A stretch of 64,000 bases of DNA from an uncultured Lachnospiraceae bacterium (GTDB taxonomy: Bacteria > Bacillota > Clostridia > Lachnospirales > Lachnospiraceae), in contig CAJUDM010000003.1 in the NCBI GenBank assembly GCA_910584915.1, positions 1-64,000 of the forward strand, in the 5' to 3' direction. A program made the translations under genes and the position numbers. Of this stretch, positions 52,924-61,021 are shown piece by piece. The notes beneath the pieces were generated by a model. That model was not told the DNA's origin and made no database searches. It was given only the letters and a program-made list of their open reading frames with translations. The number at the start of each line of letters is the position of its first letter. Position 1 is the first letter of the stretch.

Positions 52924-53592
52924 ATGCAGGCGAGACTGACGGAATTGAATGAAAATGAGATACTGCTCTATCTGGGATACCGGGGGCAGGACTATCCGGC
53001 TGAACTGGAAGCGCAGATAAGGCGCTGCGAGGAGAAAGTCTCTGCGGCTGCGCAGCCCCGGCTTATCTGGAGGCGCATTCCCGTGGATGGAGCATATTTT
53101 GAGGCGCTTGCGCTGGAGGGGAAGGATATCCGGGAACTCCTTTCGGGCTGTCAGGAGGCCGTATTGATGGCAGTTACGCTGGGGCAGGGGATCGACCGGC
53201 TTCTAACAAGGAGCAGTGTGAGCAATATGGCGGATGCGGTGATCATGGATGCCTGCGCCAGCACGGCGATCGAAAATGTGGCGGACAATTTTGAGCAGGA
53301 TCTTCGCCGGGAGGTGGAGGCGGAGGGAGCGTATCTGACGGACCGGTTCAGCCCGGGGTACGGGGATCTGCCGCTTTCCGCGCAGAAACAGTTGTGCGCC
53401 GCATTAGATACAGAGCGGAAGATAGGACTTTCGCTGAGTACATCGATGCTTATGATACCGGGGAAATCGGTGAGTGCCATCATGGGTATTTCGGATAAGC
53501 CGAAAGCTCTGAGAAAGAGAGGGTGTGAGAGCTGCAGCCTGTTCTGCAGCTGTATGTACAGGAAGGAGGGGAGAAACTGTCATGGAGGATAA
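52924..53592 (+). CDS. Stand-alone methionine synthase activation-domain protein
   Basis: This 222-residue protein starts at ATG 52924. It matches the vitamin B12-dependent methionine synthase activation domain, normally the C-terminal part of MetH, which binds S-adenosylmethionine during reductive reactivation of cob(II)alamin. Landmarks are AVTLGQGIDRLL, ADAVIMDACASTAIENVADNFEQ and RFSPGYGDLPLSAQKQLCAALD. MetH, encoded 5 kb downstream, lacks this domain, so the two polypeptides together make the complete enzyme. A Cys-rich end (CESCSLFCSCMYRKEG) is present. Confidence 0.88.
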   Translation: MQARLTELNENEILLYLGYRGQDYPAELEAQIRRCEEKVSAAAQPRLIWRRIPVDGAYFEALALEGKDIRELLSGCQEAVLMAVTLGQGIDRLLTRSSVSNMADAVIMDACASTAIENVADNFEQDLRREVEAEGAYLTDRFSPGYGDLPLSAQKQLCAALDTERKIGLSLSTSMLMIPGKSVSAIMGISDKPKALRKRGCESCSLFCSCMYRKEGRNCHGG

Positions 53593-53618
53593 ATGATCTA
53601 TTGCCATGACAGTTTCTC
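53571..53618 (+). terminator. Terminator with a 15-bp perfect stem
   Basis: GAGAAACTGTCATGG (53571-53585) and CCATGACAGTTTCTC (53604-53618) are exact inverted repeats, followed by TTATGTGTTTTATTTT. The first arm overlaps the 3' end of the activation-domain gene. Confidence 0.8.
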
Positions 53619-53722
53619 TTATGTGTTTTATTTTGGGACTAATGCGATGCCCGCACGGCTGTTTGGCGGATGCCGCCTTGTAGATCTGATGCGCGCCGGC
53701 ATGCTGTATGGTGTTTAACTAT

Positions 53723-54511
53723 TCAGATCAGATGAAAGTGAGTGAAGGCGTCCAGGATGCCGTCCTCTTCGCAGGCGGCGGCGATATAATCTGCCGCCCG
53801 CTTTACTTTTTCGGAGCCGTTTCCCATGGATACGGCGATTCCCGCCTCTTCCATCATGGAGAGGTCGTTGTCACTGTCACCGATTGCCATGGCCTCCTCC
53901 GGCGTGAGATGAAAATGGCGCATCATCGCCCGGATGCCTGCTTTTTTTCCGCCCTCTTTTCCACATACATCTGTGATACCGTTTATCCAGCTTATTGTCG
54001 TGGAATGGCAGAGTGCGGGGCGGAGAATATCGTGTTCCGTTTTTTCATCCACGTACAGAGTGATGGAGTAGACTTCCTGCGCGCAGTCCATTTCACGGAT
54101 GGAGGGTATGGGAAGTCCGATGCTTTTATTGTGCGCCAACACCCGGTCATTGACCATATTGATAAATAATCTGTCTTCATAAGTATAGGTATACGGGATC
54201 TTATACCGGCCTGACAGTTCTTTTATTGCTCTGACATCCTCTGGATGCAGCGGGGATTTTAACACCACGGTCCCCTCCCTCGTGCAGCAGTAATGTCCGG
54301 TGAGTCCCACATATCCGTCAAAGCAATCCGGCAGCAGATCCAGTACATAGCCTTCCTCCGGTACCTTCAGATGCCTTCCTGTGGCGGGAAAGAGCAAAAT
54401 ACCGTTTTTCTTTGCGGAAAGAAGCGCCTGTTCTGTTCCCGGGGCGGGACGGTGGGTTTTTGTGCTGATCAGCGTTCCATCTATGTCTATAAATACCGCT
54501 TTTATCATCAT
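53723..54511 (-). CDS. HAD-superfamily Cof-type sugar phosphatase
   Basis: This 262-residue protein starts at ATG 54511, one base after the SIS gene's stop. The HAD motifs are FIDIDGTL (nucleophile D), then LFPATGRH (threonine), a lysine in GGKKAGI, and MAIGDSDNDLSMMEEAG (motif IV). A Cof-type cap domain lies between. It dephosphorylates sugar phosphates. Encoded with a SIS isomerase and a GntR regulator next to a PTS, it probably handles the phosphorylated sugar. Confidence 0.85.
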   Translation of the reverse strand: MMIKAVFIDIDGTLISTKTHRPAPGTEQALLSAKKNGILLFPATGRHLKVPEEGYVLDLLPDCFDGYVGLTGHYCCTREGTVVLKSPLHPEDVRAIKELSGRYKIPYTYTYEDRLFINMVNDRVLAHNKSIGLPIPSIREMDCAQEVYSITLYVDEKTEHDILRPALCHSTTISWINGITDVCGKEGGKKAGIRAMMRHFHLTPEEAMAIGDSDNDLSMMEEAGIAVSMGNGSEKVKRAADYIAAACEEDGILDAFTHFHLI

Positions 54512-54512
54512 C

Positions 54513-55244
54513 TTATAAGTGGCGGATCCTGGGCATGTATTTTTCCAGGATCTCTGCGTTGTACTGATCCGCGCCGACACAGTTGCCGCTGCGGAATACC
54601 TCGGGCTGTATGCCTTCGCCGCGCAGTTTTTCACAGGCGGTGAGGATGATCGAGTTGGCGATCGAGAGTGTGGCGATGGTCGATACCGGTCCGGCTTTCG
54701 TGCCGTTATCGCAGACCTGGATCACGGCATCGCCCACGGGAACGTGGTTGTCGATACAGAGGTCACATACGTCAGGCAGATGCCTTCCGGCCGCGTCGCG
54801 GGTCGCCTCTTCCCTGTAGGCAAAAGAGGAGATGCCTATTACCCGGGCGCCTTTTTTGCGGGCAATTTCAGCTACTTCTATAGAAAAAGGGTTGATGCCG
54901 GAGGTGGACGATATCAGCAGGCAGTCTTTTTCACCGATCGGGTATCTTGCCATGACATGGACGGCATAACCGCTCATGCGCTCGATCTGGCTGCTTTTTG
55001 CAGCGCCTTCATGAAGCATGGCAGCCGTCTCAAAGATCGGGTAGACCGGCGCCAGCCCGCCGGCACGGTAAAATAATTCTTCCGCAAGCATGTGGGAATG
55101 CCCGCAGCCGAATACATACAGGAAACCGTCCTGTTTCAGAGTCCGGCTGAGGATTTCTCCCGCCTCTTTAATGGATCCGCCTTCCTTGTCAAAGACTTCT
55201 CCGAGAATAGAACTCACTTTTTGATAATAATCCTGATAATACAC
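54513..55244 (-). CDS. SIS-domain phosphosugar-binding protein
   Basis: This 243-residue protein has the SIS fold: YVFGCGHSHMLAEELFYRAGG, LISSTSGINPFSIEVAEIARKKGARVIGI and the final helix region. It resembles the UPF0309/YbbI-like group of sugar-phosphate isomerases or amidases. It likely acts on the product of the divergent PTS. It is co-transcribed with the HAD phosphatase, and the GntR gene lies 27 bp upstream. Confidence 0.85.
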   Translation of the reverse strand: MYYQDYYQKVSSILGEVFDKEGGSIKEAGEILSRTLKQDGFLYVFGCGHSHMLAEELFYRAGGLAPVYPIFETAAMLHEGAAKSSQIERMSGYAVHVMARYPIGEKDCLLISSTSGINPFSIEVAEIARKKGARVIGISSFAYREEATRDAAGRHLPDVCDLCIDNHVPVGDAVIQVCDNGTKAGPVSTIATLSIANSIILTACEKLRGEGIQPEVFRSGNCVGADQYNAEILEKYMPRIRHL

Positions 55245-55271
55245 TGCAGATTCCTCCTGCTTCTAAATTTT

Positions 55272-56006
55272 TTATTCGGTTTTAATGCTGATGTGATAAG
55301 AATACTGATCCCCGCGGTACTTTGACTCCACATATTCTATTGCCTGCTGTTTTTCATCAAAGGTCTGCCTGGTCATCTGCAGGGCATAGGGAGGGGCATC
55401 CTTTCCGAAGAGGGACATCTCCCAGGGCTCGAGCAGGCCGACACCGATGCTCTGTTCCGCACGGACCAGTTTGATCCCGCACTTGTCCTTCAGGAGCCCA
55501 TACAGGGAAACATCATCCACAATGTGCTTTTTTATGATGCACCCGACCGGATATGCCAGGTAGCAGGTCTCTATTGCCATGGGAACACGGTTTGCCAGGC
55601 GCAGCCGCTTTAACAGGATGACGGGAGAACCTTCTTCTATATAGAGCTTTTCCGCTATCGTTGAAGATGCCGAGATGGTTTCCACGGCGAGCACTTTGGA
55701 GCCGCTGATCATCTGTCTGGCGCTCATATCCTCGGAAAAACTGCTTAAATGAAATAAGGTCTGTTGAATTTTTTTCTGACAGACGAAAGCGCCCTTTCCC
55801 TGAATACGATAGATATATCCAGCTTTTTCCAGTTCGTCCAGCGCTTTGCGCACCGTGACACGGCTGACGTCGTAACGCTCACACAACTCCCGCTCCGTCG
55901 GAAAGCAGTCAGATCCCGCGGTGTGGAGTTCCTCCACGAGCTCCTGAAGCTTTTTTACAAGATATAGATATTTTGGAGCATTTTCCTTTGGATTGGATGA
56001 AGCCAT
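55272..56006 (-). CDS. GntR/HutC family regulator with UTRA domain
   Basis: This 244-residue protein starts at ATG 56006, preceded by AGGAGAG. The N-terminal winged helix is typical (FPTERELCERYDVSRVTVRKALDELEKAGYIYRIQGKGAFV). A C-terminal UTRA effector domain follows (RLRLANRVPMAIETCYLAYPVG). Such proteins bind sugar phosphates. It is divergent from the PTS genes and heads the SIS-HAD operon, so it probably represses both until the phosphosugar appears. Confidence 0.88.
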   Translation of the reverse strand: MASSNPKENAPKYLYLVKKLQELVEELHTAGSDCFPTERELCERYDVSRVTVRKALDELEKAGYIYRIQGKGAFVCQKKIQQTLFHLSSFSEDMSARQMISGSKVLAVETISASSTIAEKLYIEEGSPVILLKRLRLANRVPMAIETCYLAYPVGCIIKKHIVDDVSLYGLLKDKCGIKLVRAEQSIGVGLLEPWEMSLFGKDAPPYALQMTRQTFDEKQQAIEYVESKYRGDQYSYHISIKTE

Positions 56007-56042
56007 GATCACTCTCCTGATACACAGTATAATGGGGATAAT

Positions 56043-56178
56043 ACAATTGGTATTAAGGATTATAACAAAGAATATTTTGCTTTTCAATGGTAAATTTGAA
56101 AAAATATTTAAAAAAAATAGAAAATATCATAAATTTTAGTTGCATTTGAATAAAACAAGTGGTATATTGACAATATAC
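56043..56178. promoter_or_regulatory. PTS promoter and GntR operator candidates
   Basis: For the PTS operon, TTGCAT (56140-56145), a 17-bp spacer and TATATT (56163-56168) form a promoter. The odd palindrome GTATATTG-A-CAATATAC (56162-56178) overlaps the -10. ACAAGTGGTAT at 56155-56165 recurs with one change as ACAATTGGTAT at 56043-56053, near the gntR promoter. Confidence 0.6.
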
Positions 56179-56196
56179 AAGTTGTGAGGTGTGGAT

Positions 56197-56634
56197 ATGG
56201 AGACAATTATCAGGAAAGAGAATATGAGGGTGAAACTGCCTGCGGAGGACTGGCAGGAAGCTGTCAGACAGGTTGGATCTGTTCTGAAAGAAGCCGGCAG
56301 TATCACAGATGGTTATGTAAATGCCATGATAGAGGCTGTCAGGGAATTCGGACCTTATATCGTGATCATGCCCGGTTTTGCGCTTGCCCATGCTGCGCCT
56401 TCGGCGGAGGTGCTGCAGGAGGATATGGCGCTGATCACACTGGAGAAGCCAGTATGTTTCGGCAGTGCGAATGATCCGGTTTCTGTGATGCTCTGTGTGG
56501 CTTGTGTGGATCAGGATTCCCATATACGGGCGCTGCAGAAAGTGGCACTGGCACTGGGGGAAGAGGATATCTTCGGGAAAATGGCAGCGGCCGGGACGGT
56601 TGATGAGTTATATGATATCCTGCATCATGAGTGA
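56197..56634 (+). CDS. PTS EIIA component, fructose/mannitol-ascorbate type
   Basis: This protein of about 145 residues starts at ATG 56197 after GAGGTG. The PTS_EIIA_2 domain has the phosphorylatable histidine in MPGFALAHAAP. It transfers phosphate from HPr to EIIB. It is the first gene of the EIIA-EIIB-EIIC set. Confidence 0.88.
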   Translation: METIIRKENMRVKLPAEDWQEAVRQVGSVLKEAGSITDGYVNAMIEAVREFGPYIVIMPGFALAHAAPSAEVLQEDMALITLEKPVCFGSANDPVSVMLCVACVDQDSHIRALQKVALALGEEDIFGKMAAAGTVDELYDILHHE

Positions 56635-56707
56635 GTGAAGACGGCGGTAAAAAATGATATCGGAGCGCCGGAAGGAGCGCTTGATATAAATGAACAGGAA
56701 ATGGGGG

Positions 56708-57004
56708 ATGCAAATGAAAGAAATTAAGATTCAGGCGGTATGTGGTTTCGGGTGTGGTTCATCGTTATTTCTTCGGATCAAGATCGATCAGATATTGAAT
56801 GACAATAAGCTCACAGCCCGTACTTTTTGCGGGGACGTAGGTACGGCATGCTCTGCTGACTGTGATGTGATCTTCACATCTCCGGAACTTGCGGAGAGGA
56901 TGATCGACAGGGCGAAGGTGCCTGTGATCGTCATCAACAATTTTATGGATGACAGGGAAGTCACGGAAAAAGTATTAGGTTTTTTTGAAACTATCAAAGA
57001 GTAA
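56708..57004 (+). CDS. PTS EIIB component, ascorbate/galactitol type
   Basis: This 98-residue protein starts at ATG 56708, or ATG 56714 with GGGGG closer. The phosphocysteine loop VCGFGCGSSLFL lies at the N-terminus, as in UlaB/SgaB and GatB. It passes phosphate from EIIA to the incoming sugar on EIIC. Confidence 0.88.
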   Translation: MQMKEIKIQAVCGFGCGSSLFLRIKIDQILNDNKLTARTFCGDVGTACSADCDVIFTSPELAERMIDRAKVPVIVINNFMDDREVTEKVLGFFETIKE

Positions 57005-57034
57005 GCGGTTAATTTGTATTGAGGAGGTTATGCT

Positions 57035-58318
57035 ATGCAGGTTGTTCTTGACTTTATTATTAATCAGATATTTGGCCAGGGAGCCATCTTTATTTCGATG
57101 ATCGCCCTGATCGGCCTTCTTCTCCAGAAGAAGCCTTTCAGTGAAGTGCTCCGCGGCGTATTTATGACGGCTATCGGTTATTTTGTGTTAAATCAGGGCG
57201 TAAATATCATATCCGGTACAGTGGCGGATGTCAGCACGGCATTCTGTACGTTTATGCCGCAGGCGGTCCAGTCGGAATCAGTGGATATAGGCGGACAGTA
57301 CGGCACCCAGATCGGTATCGTTATGATCATCGGTTTTGCCATCAATCTGATCTTTGCCCGTTTTTCAAAGAAGTGGAAATGTGTATTCCTGACAGGCCAT
57401 ATGTTGTACTGGTTTCCTTATGTATTCATCGCCGGCGGCGTTGATGCCGGATTGTCCGGGACAGGGCTGATCCTTTTGGCGGGTTTCTTTACGGCTGCTT
57501 ATATGATCATTGCTCCGAACCTGATGCATCCGCTCGTAAAGAAGGTCACAGGGACCGACAACTTCTCCATTGCCCATCCGACAACGACTCTGTCTTTGGT
57601 TGCGGCAGGTGTTGCAAAGGTTACGGGAAATACGGAAAAGTCAACGGAAGATATCAAGTTCCCGAAAGGGCTTAACTTCCTCCGTGAGATTTCCATCACG
57701 GGTTCCATTGTGATCCTGATCACCTATCTGGCGATGGCTGTGATCCTGAAGATAAACGGCTATGCGCCCTCAGAAGTATTCGGCTATGAGCCGGCAGGCG
57801 CGTTTGCATATTACTTTACAAAATGTATGACCTTCGGCGTGGGTGTTACGATTCTGTTACTCGGTGTTCGTATGCTGATCGCGGAGATCGTTCCGGCTTT
57901 CCAGGGTATCGCGACAAAGGTTGTGCCAGGGGCTATCCCTTCTCTGGACTGCCCTGTACTGTTTAATATGGCTCCCAACGCTCTGATCATCGGGTTCCTT
58001 TGCGCGTTGGTTTCCTCTACGCTGACGATCCTGATCACGCTGCCGATGGGAATATTCCCCACCGTTGTTATCCCGCTCGCATTCACCTGCTTCTTTGAAG
58101 CCGGCTGTGCGGCGATCGTGGCAAACGCTTACGGCGGACTGAGAGGCTGTGTTATCGCTTCCATCGTAAACGGTATCCTGATGGTACTTCTGGTTGGTTT
58201 TGGGGCATACTTCTTCAACCACACGATCAACGACTGGATGCTCGTATACGGCGGACAGGACTTCTCTCTGTGGGGTATTCTGGAAGGGCTGGTTGCGAAG
58301 CTGTTTGCACTGTTCTGA
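57035..58318 (+). CDS. PTS EIIC component, ascorbate (UlaA)-type
   Basis: This 427-residue membrane protein starts at ATG after GAGGAGG. It has about eleven hydrophobic segments and matches the UlaA/SgaT family: IGYFVLNQGVNIISGT, HMLYWFPYVFIAGGVDAG and SIAHPTTTLSLVAAGVA. It imports and phosphorylates a sugar or sugar acid. L-ascorbate is possible, but no UlaG, UlaD, UlaE or UlaF enzymes are nearby, so another substrate is equally likely. Confidence 0.88.
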   Translation: MQVVLDFIINQIFGQGAIFISMIALIGLLLQKKPFSEVLRGVFMTAIGYFVLNQGVNIISGTVADVSTAFCTFMPQAVQSESVDIGGQYGTQIGIVMIIGFAINLIFARFSKKWKCVFLTGHMLYWFPYVFIAGGVDAGLSGTGLILLAGFFTAAYMIIAPNLMHPLVKKVTGTDNFSIAHPTTTLSLVAAGVAKVTGNTEKSTEDIKFPKGLNFLREISITGSIVILITYLAMAVILKINGYAPSEVFGYEPAGAFAYYFTKCMTFGVGVTILLLGVRMLIAEIVPAFQGIATKVVPGAIPSLDCPVLFNMAPNALIIGFLCALVSSTLTILITLPMGIFPTVVIPLAFTCFFEAGCAAIVANAYGGLRGCVIASIVNGILMVLLVGFGAYFFNHTINDWMLVYGGQDFSLWGILEGLVAKLFALF

Positions 58319-58370
58319 GTTTTCCTGAGAAAGCTGTATTAATGACAGAGGAAGGTATTACATATATAAA

Positions 58371-58412
58371 AACACCCCGCTTCGCGGAACACCGTAAAGC
58401 GGGGTGTTTTGC
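58371..58412. terminator. Terminator after the PTS operon
   Basis: ACACCCCGCTT pairs perfectly with AAGCGGGGTGT (arms at about 58372-58382 and 58397-58408), followed by TTTTG. A-rich sequence before it makes it potentially bidirectional. Confidence 0.85.
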
Positions 58413-58547
58413 GCGTGAAAAAACGGAGCTATGGTGCCGGCTAAATGATATTGGGGTTGAGCCGTTACGATAAAGAAAAGCTTTCAGGAAGGATGAATTG
58501 CGGGAAGATGGGAGGTGTGGTATACTGGGCGTGGGTGAAGAGGATAG

Positions 58548-58598
58548 CGCAACTTTGTGCCTGCGTCTCAAAGTATGCAGGTTGTAGAAAGGGCATGG
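58548..58598 (+). promoter_or_regulatory. Hairpin plus conserved GGTTGTAGAAAGGGCATGG start region (copy 2)
   Basis: GCAACTTTGTGC is followed by CCTGC (58559-58563) pairing with GCAGG (58577-58581). Then comes GGTTGTAGAAAGGGCATGG, which carries the ribosome-binding site and start codon of metH. The same stretch and similar hairpin occur before prfH at 36,400. Confidence 0.5.
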
Positions 58599-60955
58599 AT
58601 AATTTAATGAAAAATAATATGATACTGGACGGAGGCATGGGGACCATGCTGCAGGCGGCGGGGCTCGGGCTGGGGGAGCGCCCCGATCTGTTTGGATTAA
58701 AACACCCGGATGTGGTGGAGCGTGTGCAGCGCAGTTATGTGGAGGCGGGGAGCCAGATACTGTATGCCAATACTTTTGGCACGAACGCCCATAAGCTGGA
58801 GGGAACCGGCTATACGGTGGAGGAGGTTATCGCTGCCAATGTGGCTACAGCGAGAAGGGCTGCCGGGGGAGCGGCAAAGGTGGCGCTGGATGTGGGACCT
58901 ATCGGAGAACTGTTAGAGCCCCTCGGGACGCTCTCTTTCGAGAAGGCGTATGAAATCTATGCGCAGGTTGTGAGAGCGGGGGCGTCATGCGGTGTGGACC
59001 TTGTTATATTTGAGACGATGACCGACCTGTATGAGGTGAGGGCGGCAGTGCTGGCGGCGAAGGAAAACAGTGATCTTCCGGTCTGGACGACCATGAGCTT
59101 TGAGGCCTCCGGGAGAACCTTTACCGGGACAACGGTGGCGGCTATGGCGCTGACGCTGACGGGGCTCGGCGTGGACGCGCTGGGGATCAACTGTTCCCTG
59201 GGGCCGAAGGAACTTGTGCCGCTTGTAAAAGAACTGCGTCAGTGGACGGATCTGCCTGTTATCGTGAAGCCCAATGCGGGTATGCCTGATCCCGCCACCG
59301 GGGAGTACAGCATGGGGGCGGAGGAATTCGGGCGGTATATGGCGGAATTTCCGAGACTCGGCGCATCCATTTTCGGCGGATGCTGCGGTACAAATCCGGA
59401 TTTTATCAGGGCTCTGGCGAATCTGCCAAAGCAGGATCGTGGTGACTTTACCGGGAACAGAAGACTGCTCCGGGGTGTCTGCTCGGCAGGGCAGGTGGCA
59501 CAGTTCGGCAAAGTCCGCGTGATCGGAGAGCGGATCAATCCCACGGGAAAGAAGAGATTCCAGCAGGCGCTGCGGGACGGGGATATGAATTACATCATGG
59601 AGCGCGCCATCGAGCAGGCGGATGCAGGCGCCGATATTCTGGATATCAATGTGGGGCTTCCCGGCATACAGGAGGCGGAGATGATGGCGAGGGTGGTCAA
59701 AGCCGTGCAGAGCGTGGTGACTCTGCCGCTGCAGATCGATTCTTCCGATCCCGAGGCGATCGAAGCGGGGCTTCGCGTCTGCAACGGACGGGCGATCGTG
59801 AATTCTGTAAACGGGGAGCCGGAGGTACTGGAAAAAATATTGCCCATTGTGAAGAAGTACGGTGCGGCAGTGGTGGGATTGACGATGGATAAAGGCGGTA
59901 TTCCCGATACGGCGGAGGCGAGGATCGAGATCGCGGAGCGTATTTTGGCGGCGGCAAAACGTCATGGCATCCCCCGGGAGGATGTGCTGATAGACGCGCT
60001 GACGCTGACCATATCCGCACAGCAGAGCCAGGCGAAGGAGACACTTAAGGCGGTGCGGCACATTCACGAGAAGATGGGTCTGCACTGCGTCCTGGGCGTC
60101 AGTAATATTTCCTTCGGGCTGCCGGAGCGGATTCATATCACAGCGGGATTTCTGATGCAGGCGATGTGCTGCGGGCTGGATTTTCCGATCGTCAATCCCA
60201 ACCAGAAGGAGATCATGGATATGATCTTTTCCCACCGTGCCCTTCTGGGCGAAGATGTGGACTGTGCGGCGTATATAGAGCGGTTTGCAGGCGCATCTTC
60301 GGAAAAGGCGGCGCCCGCCGCAGTACCGTCCGCGGAGATGAGTATCGAGAGAGCGGTCTTAAAGGGGCTCAAACAGGAGGTGGCATACCTGACAGAGCAG
60401 TATCTGGATACCATGTCCGAGCTGGATGTGATCAACCGAAAGCTGATCCCCGCATTGGATATCGTGGGTGAGAAGTATGAAAAACAGCAGATTTTCCTGC
60501 CTCAGCTCATCAATGCCGCAAATGCCGCCTGTGCGGGTTTTGATCTGATCAAGACAAGGATAGCGGGCAGAGGCGGAGAGACTCTCTCCAAAGGGAAGAT
60601 CGTGATGGCGACGGTGGAGGGCGATATTCATGATATCGGTAAAAACATCGTCCGGGTGGTGTTGGAAAATTACGGCTACCAGGTGATCGATCTGGGGCGG
60701 GATGTCCCGGTAAATACTGTGGTGGAGACGGTCCTCAGGGAGAATGTATCTCTGGTGGGGCTTTCAGCCCTGATGACCACGACGGTCTCCTCCATGCAGA
60801 AAACGATAGCCGCCCTTCGGGCGAGCGGCCATCCATGCAGGATTTTTGTGGGAGGCGCGGTGCTGACGGAAAAGTATGCGATGGAGATCGGCGCGGATTA
60901 TTACGCGAGGGATGCGAAGGCATCAGCGGATATCGCGAAGGAAGTATTAGGATAA
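58595..60955 (+). CDS. metH: Cobalamin-dependent methionine synthase without activation domain
   Basis: This 786-residue protein starts at ATG 58595 (AGAAAGGG upstream); ATG 58607 is an alternative. Domain order: homocysteine-binding barrel (LDGGMGTMLQAAG...FGGCCGTNPDFIRAL, where the Cys pair binds zinc), pterin-binding barrel (VIGERINPTGKKRF...ADILDINVGLPG), helical cap, and B12 domain with the cobalamin-binding D-x-H-x-x-G in VEGDIHDIGKNIV. It transfers methyl from 5-methyltetrahydrofolate to homocysteine. The usual C-terminal activation domain is missing and is supplied by the separate protein at 52.9 kb. Confidence 0.93.
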   Translation: MDNLMKNNMILDGGMGTMLQAAGLGLGERPDLFGLKHPDVVERVQRSYVEAGSQILYANTFGTNAHKLEGTGYTVEEVIAANVATARRAAGGAAKVALDVGPIGELLEPLGTLSFEKAYEIYAQVVRAGASCGVDLVIFETMTDLYEVRAAVLAAKENSDLPVWTTMSFEASGRTFTGTTVAAMALTLTGLGVDALGINCSLGPKELVPLVKELRQWTDLPVIVKPNAGMPDPATGEYSMGAEEFGRYMAEFPRLGASIFGGCCGTNPDFIRALANLPKQDRGDFTGNRRLLRGVCSAGQVAQFGKVRVIGERINPTGKKRFQQALRDGDMNYIMERAIEQADAGADILDINVGLPGIQEAEMMARVVKAVQSVVTLPLQIDSSDPEAIEAGLRVCNGRAIVNSVNGEPEVLEKILPIVKKYGAAVVGLTMDKGGIPDTAEARIEIAERILAAAKRHGIPREDVLIDALTLTISAQQSQAKETLKAVRHIHEKMGLHCVLGVSNISFGLPERIHITAGFLMQAMCCGLDFPIVNPNQKEIMDMIFSHRALLGEDVDCAAYIERFAGASSEKAAPAAVPSAEMSIERAVLKGLKQEVAYLTEQYLDTMSELDVINRKLIPALDIVGEKYEKQQIFLPQLINAANAACAGFDLIKTRIAGRGGETLSKGKIVMATVEGDIHDIGKNIVRVVLENYGYQVIDLGRDVPVNTVVETVLRENVSLVGLSALMTTTVSSMQKTIAALRASGHPCRIFVGGAVLTEKYAMEIGADYYARDAKASADIAKEVLG

Positions 60956-61021
60956 TTATAGATGCGGAACTGGAGACAGCATGAGAAGGCTCATGCGGAA
61001 CTGGAATGGAGGCTTCTTAAT

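Noticed and set aside
58985..60235. 416-codon open frame on the minus strand
   Set aside because: It is a shadow of metH produced by GC-rich codon use.
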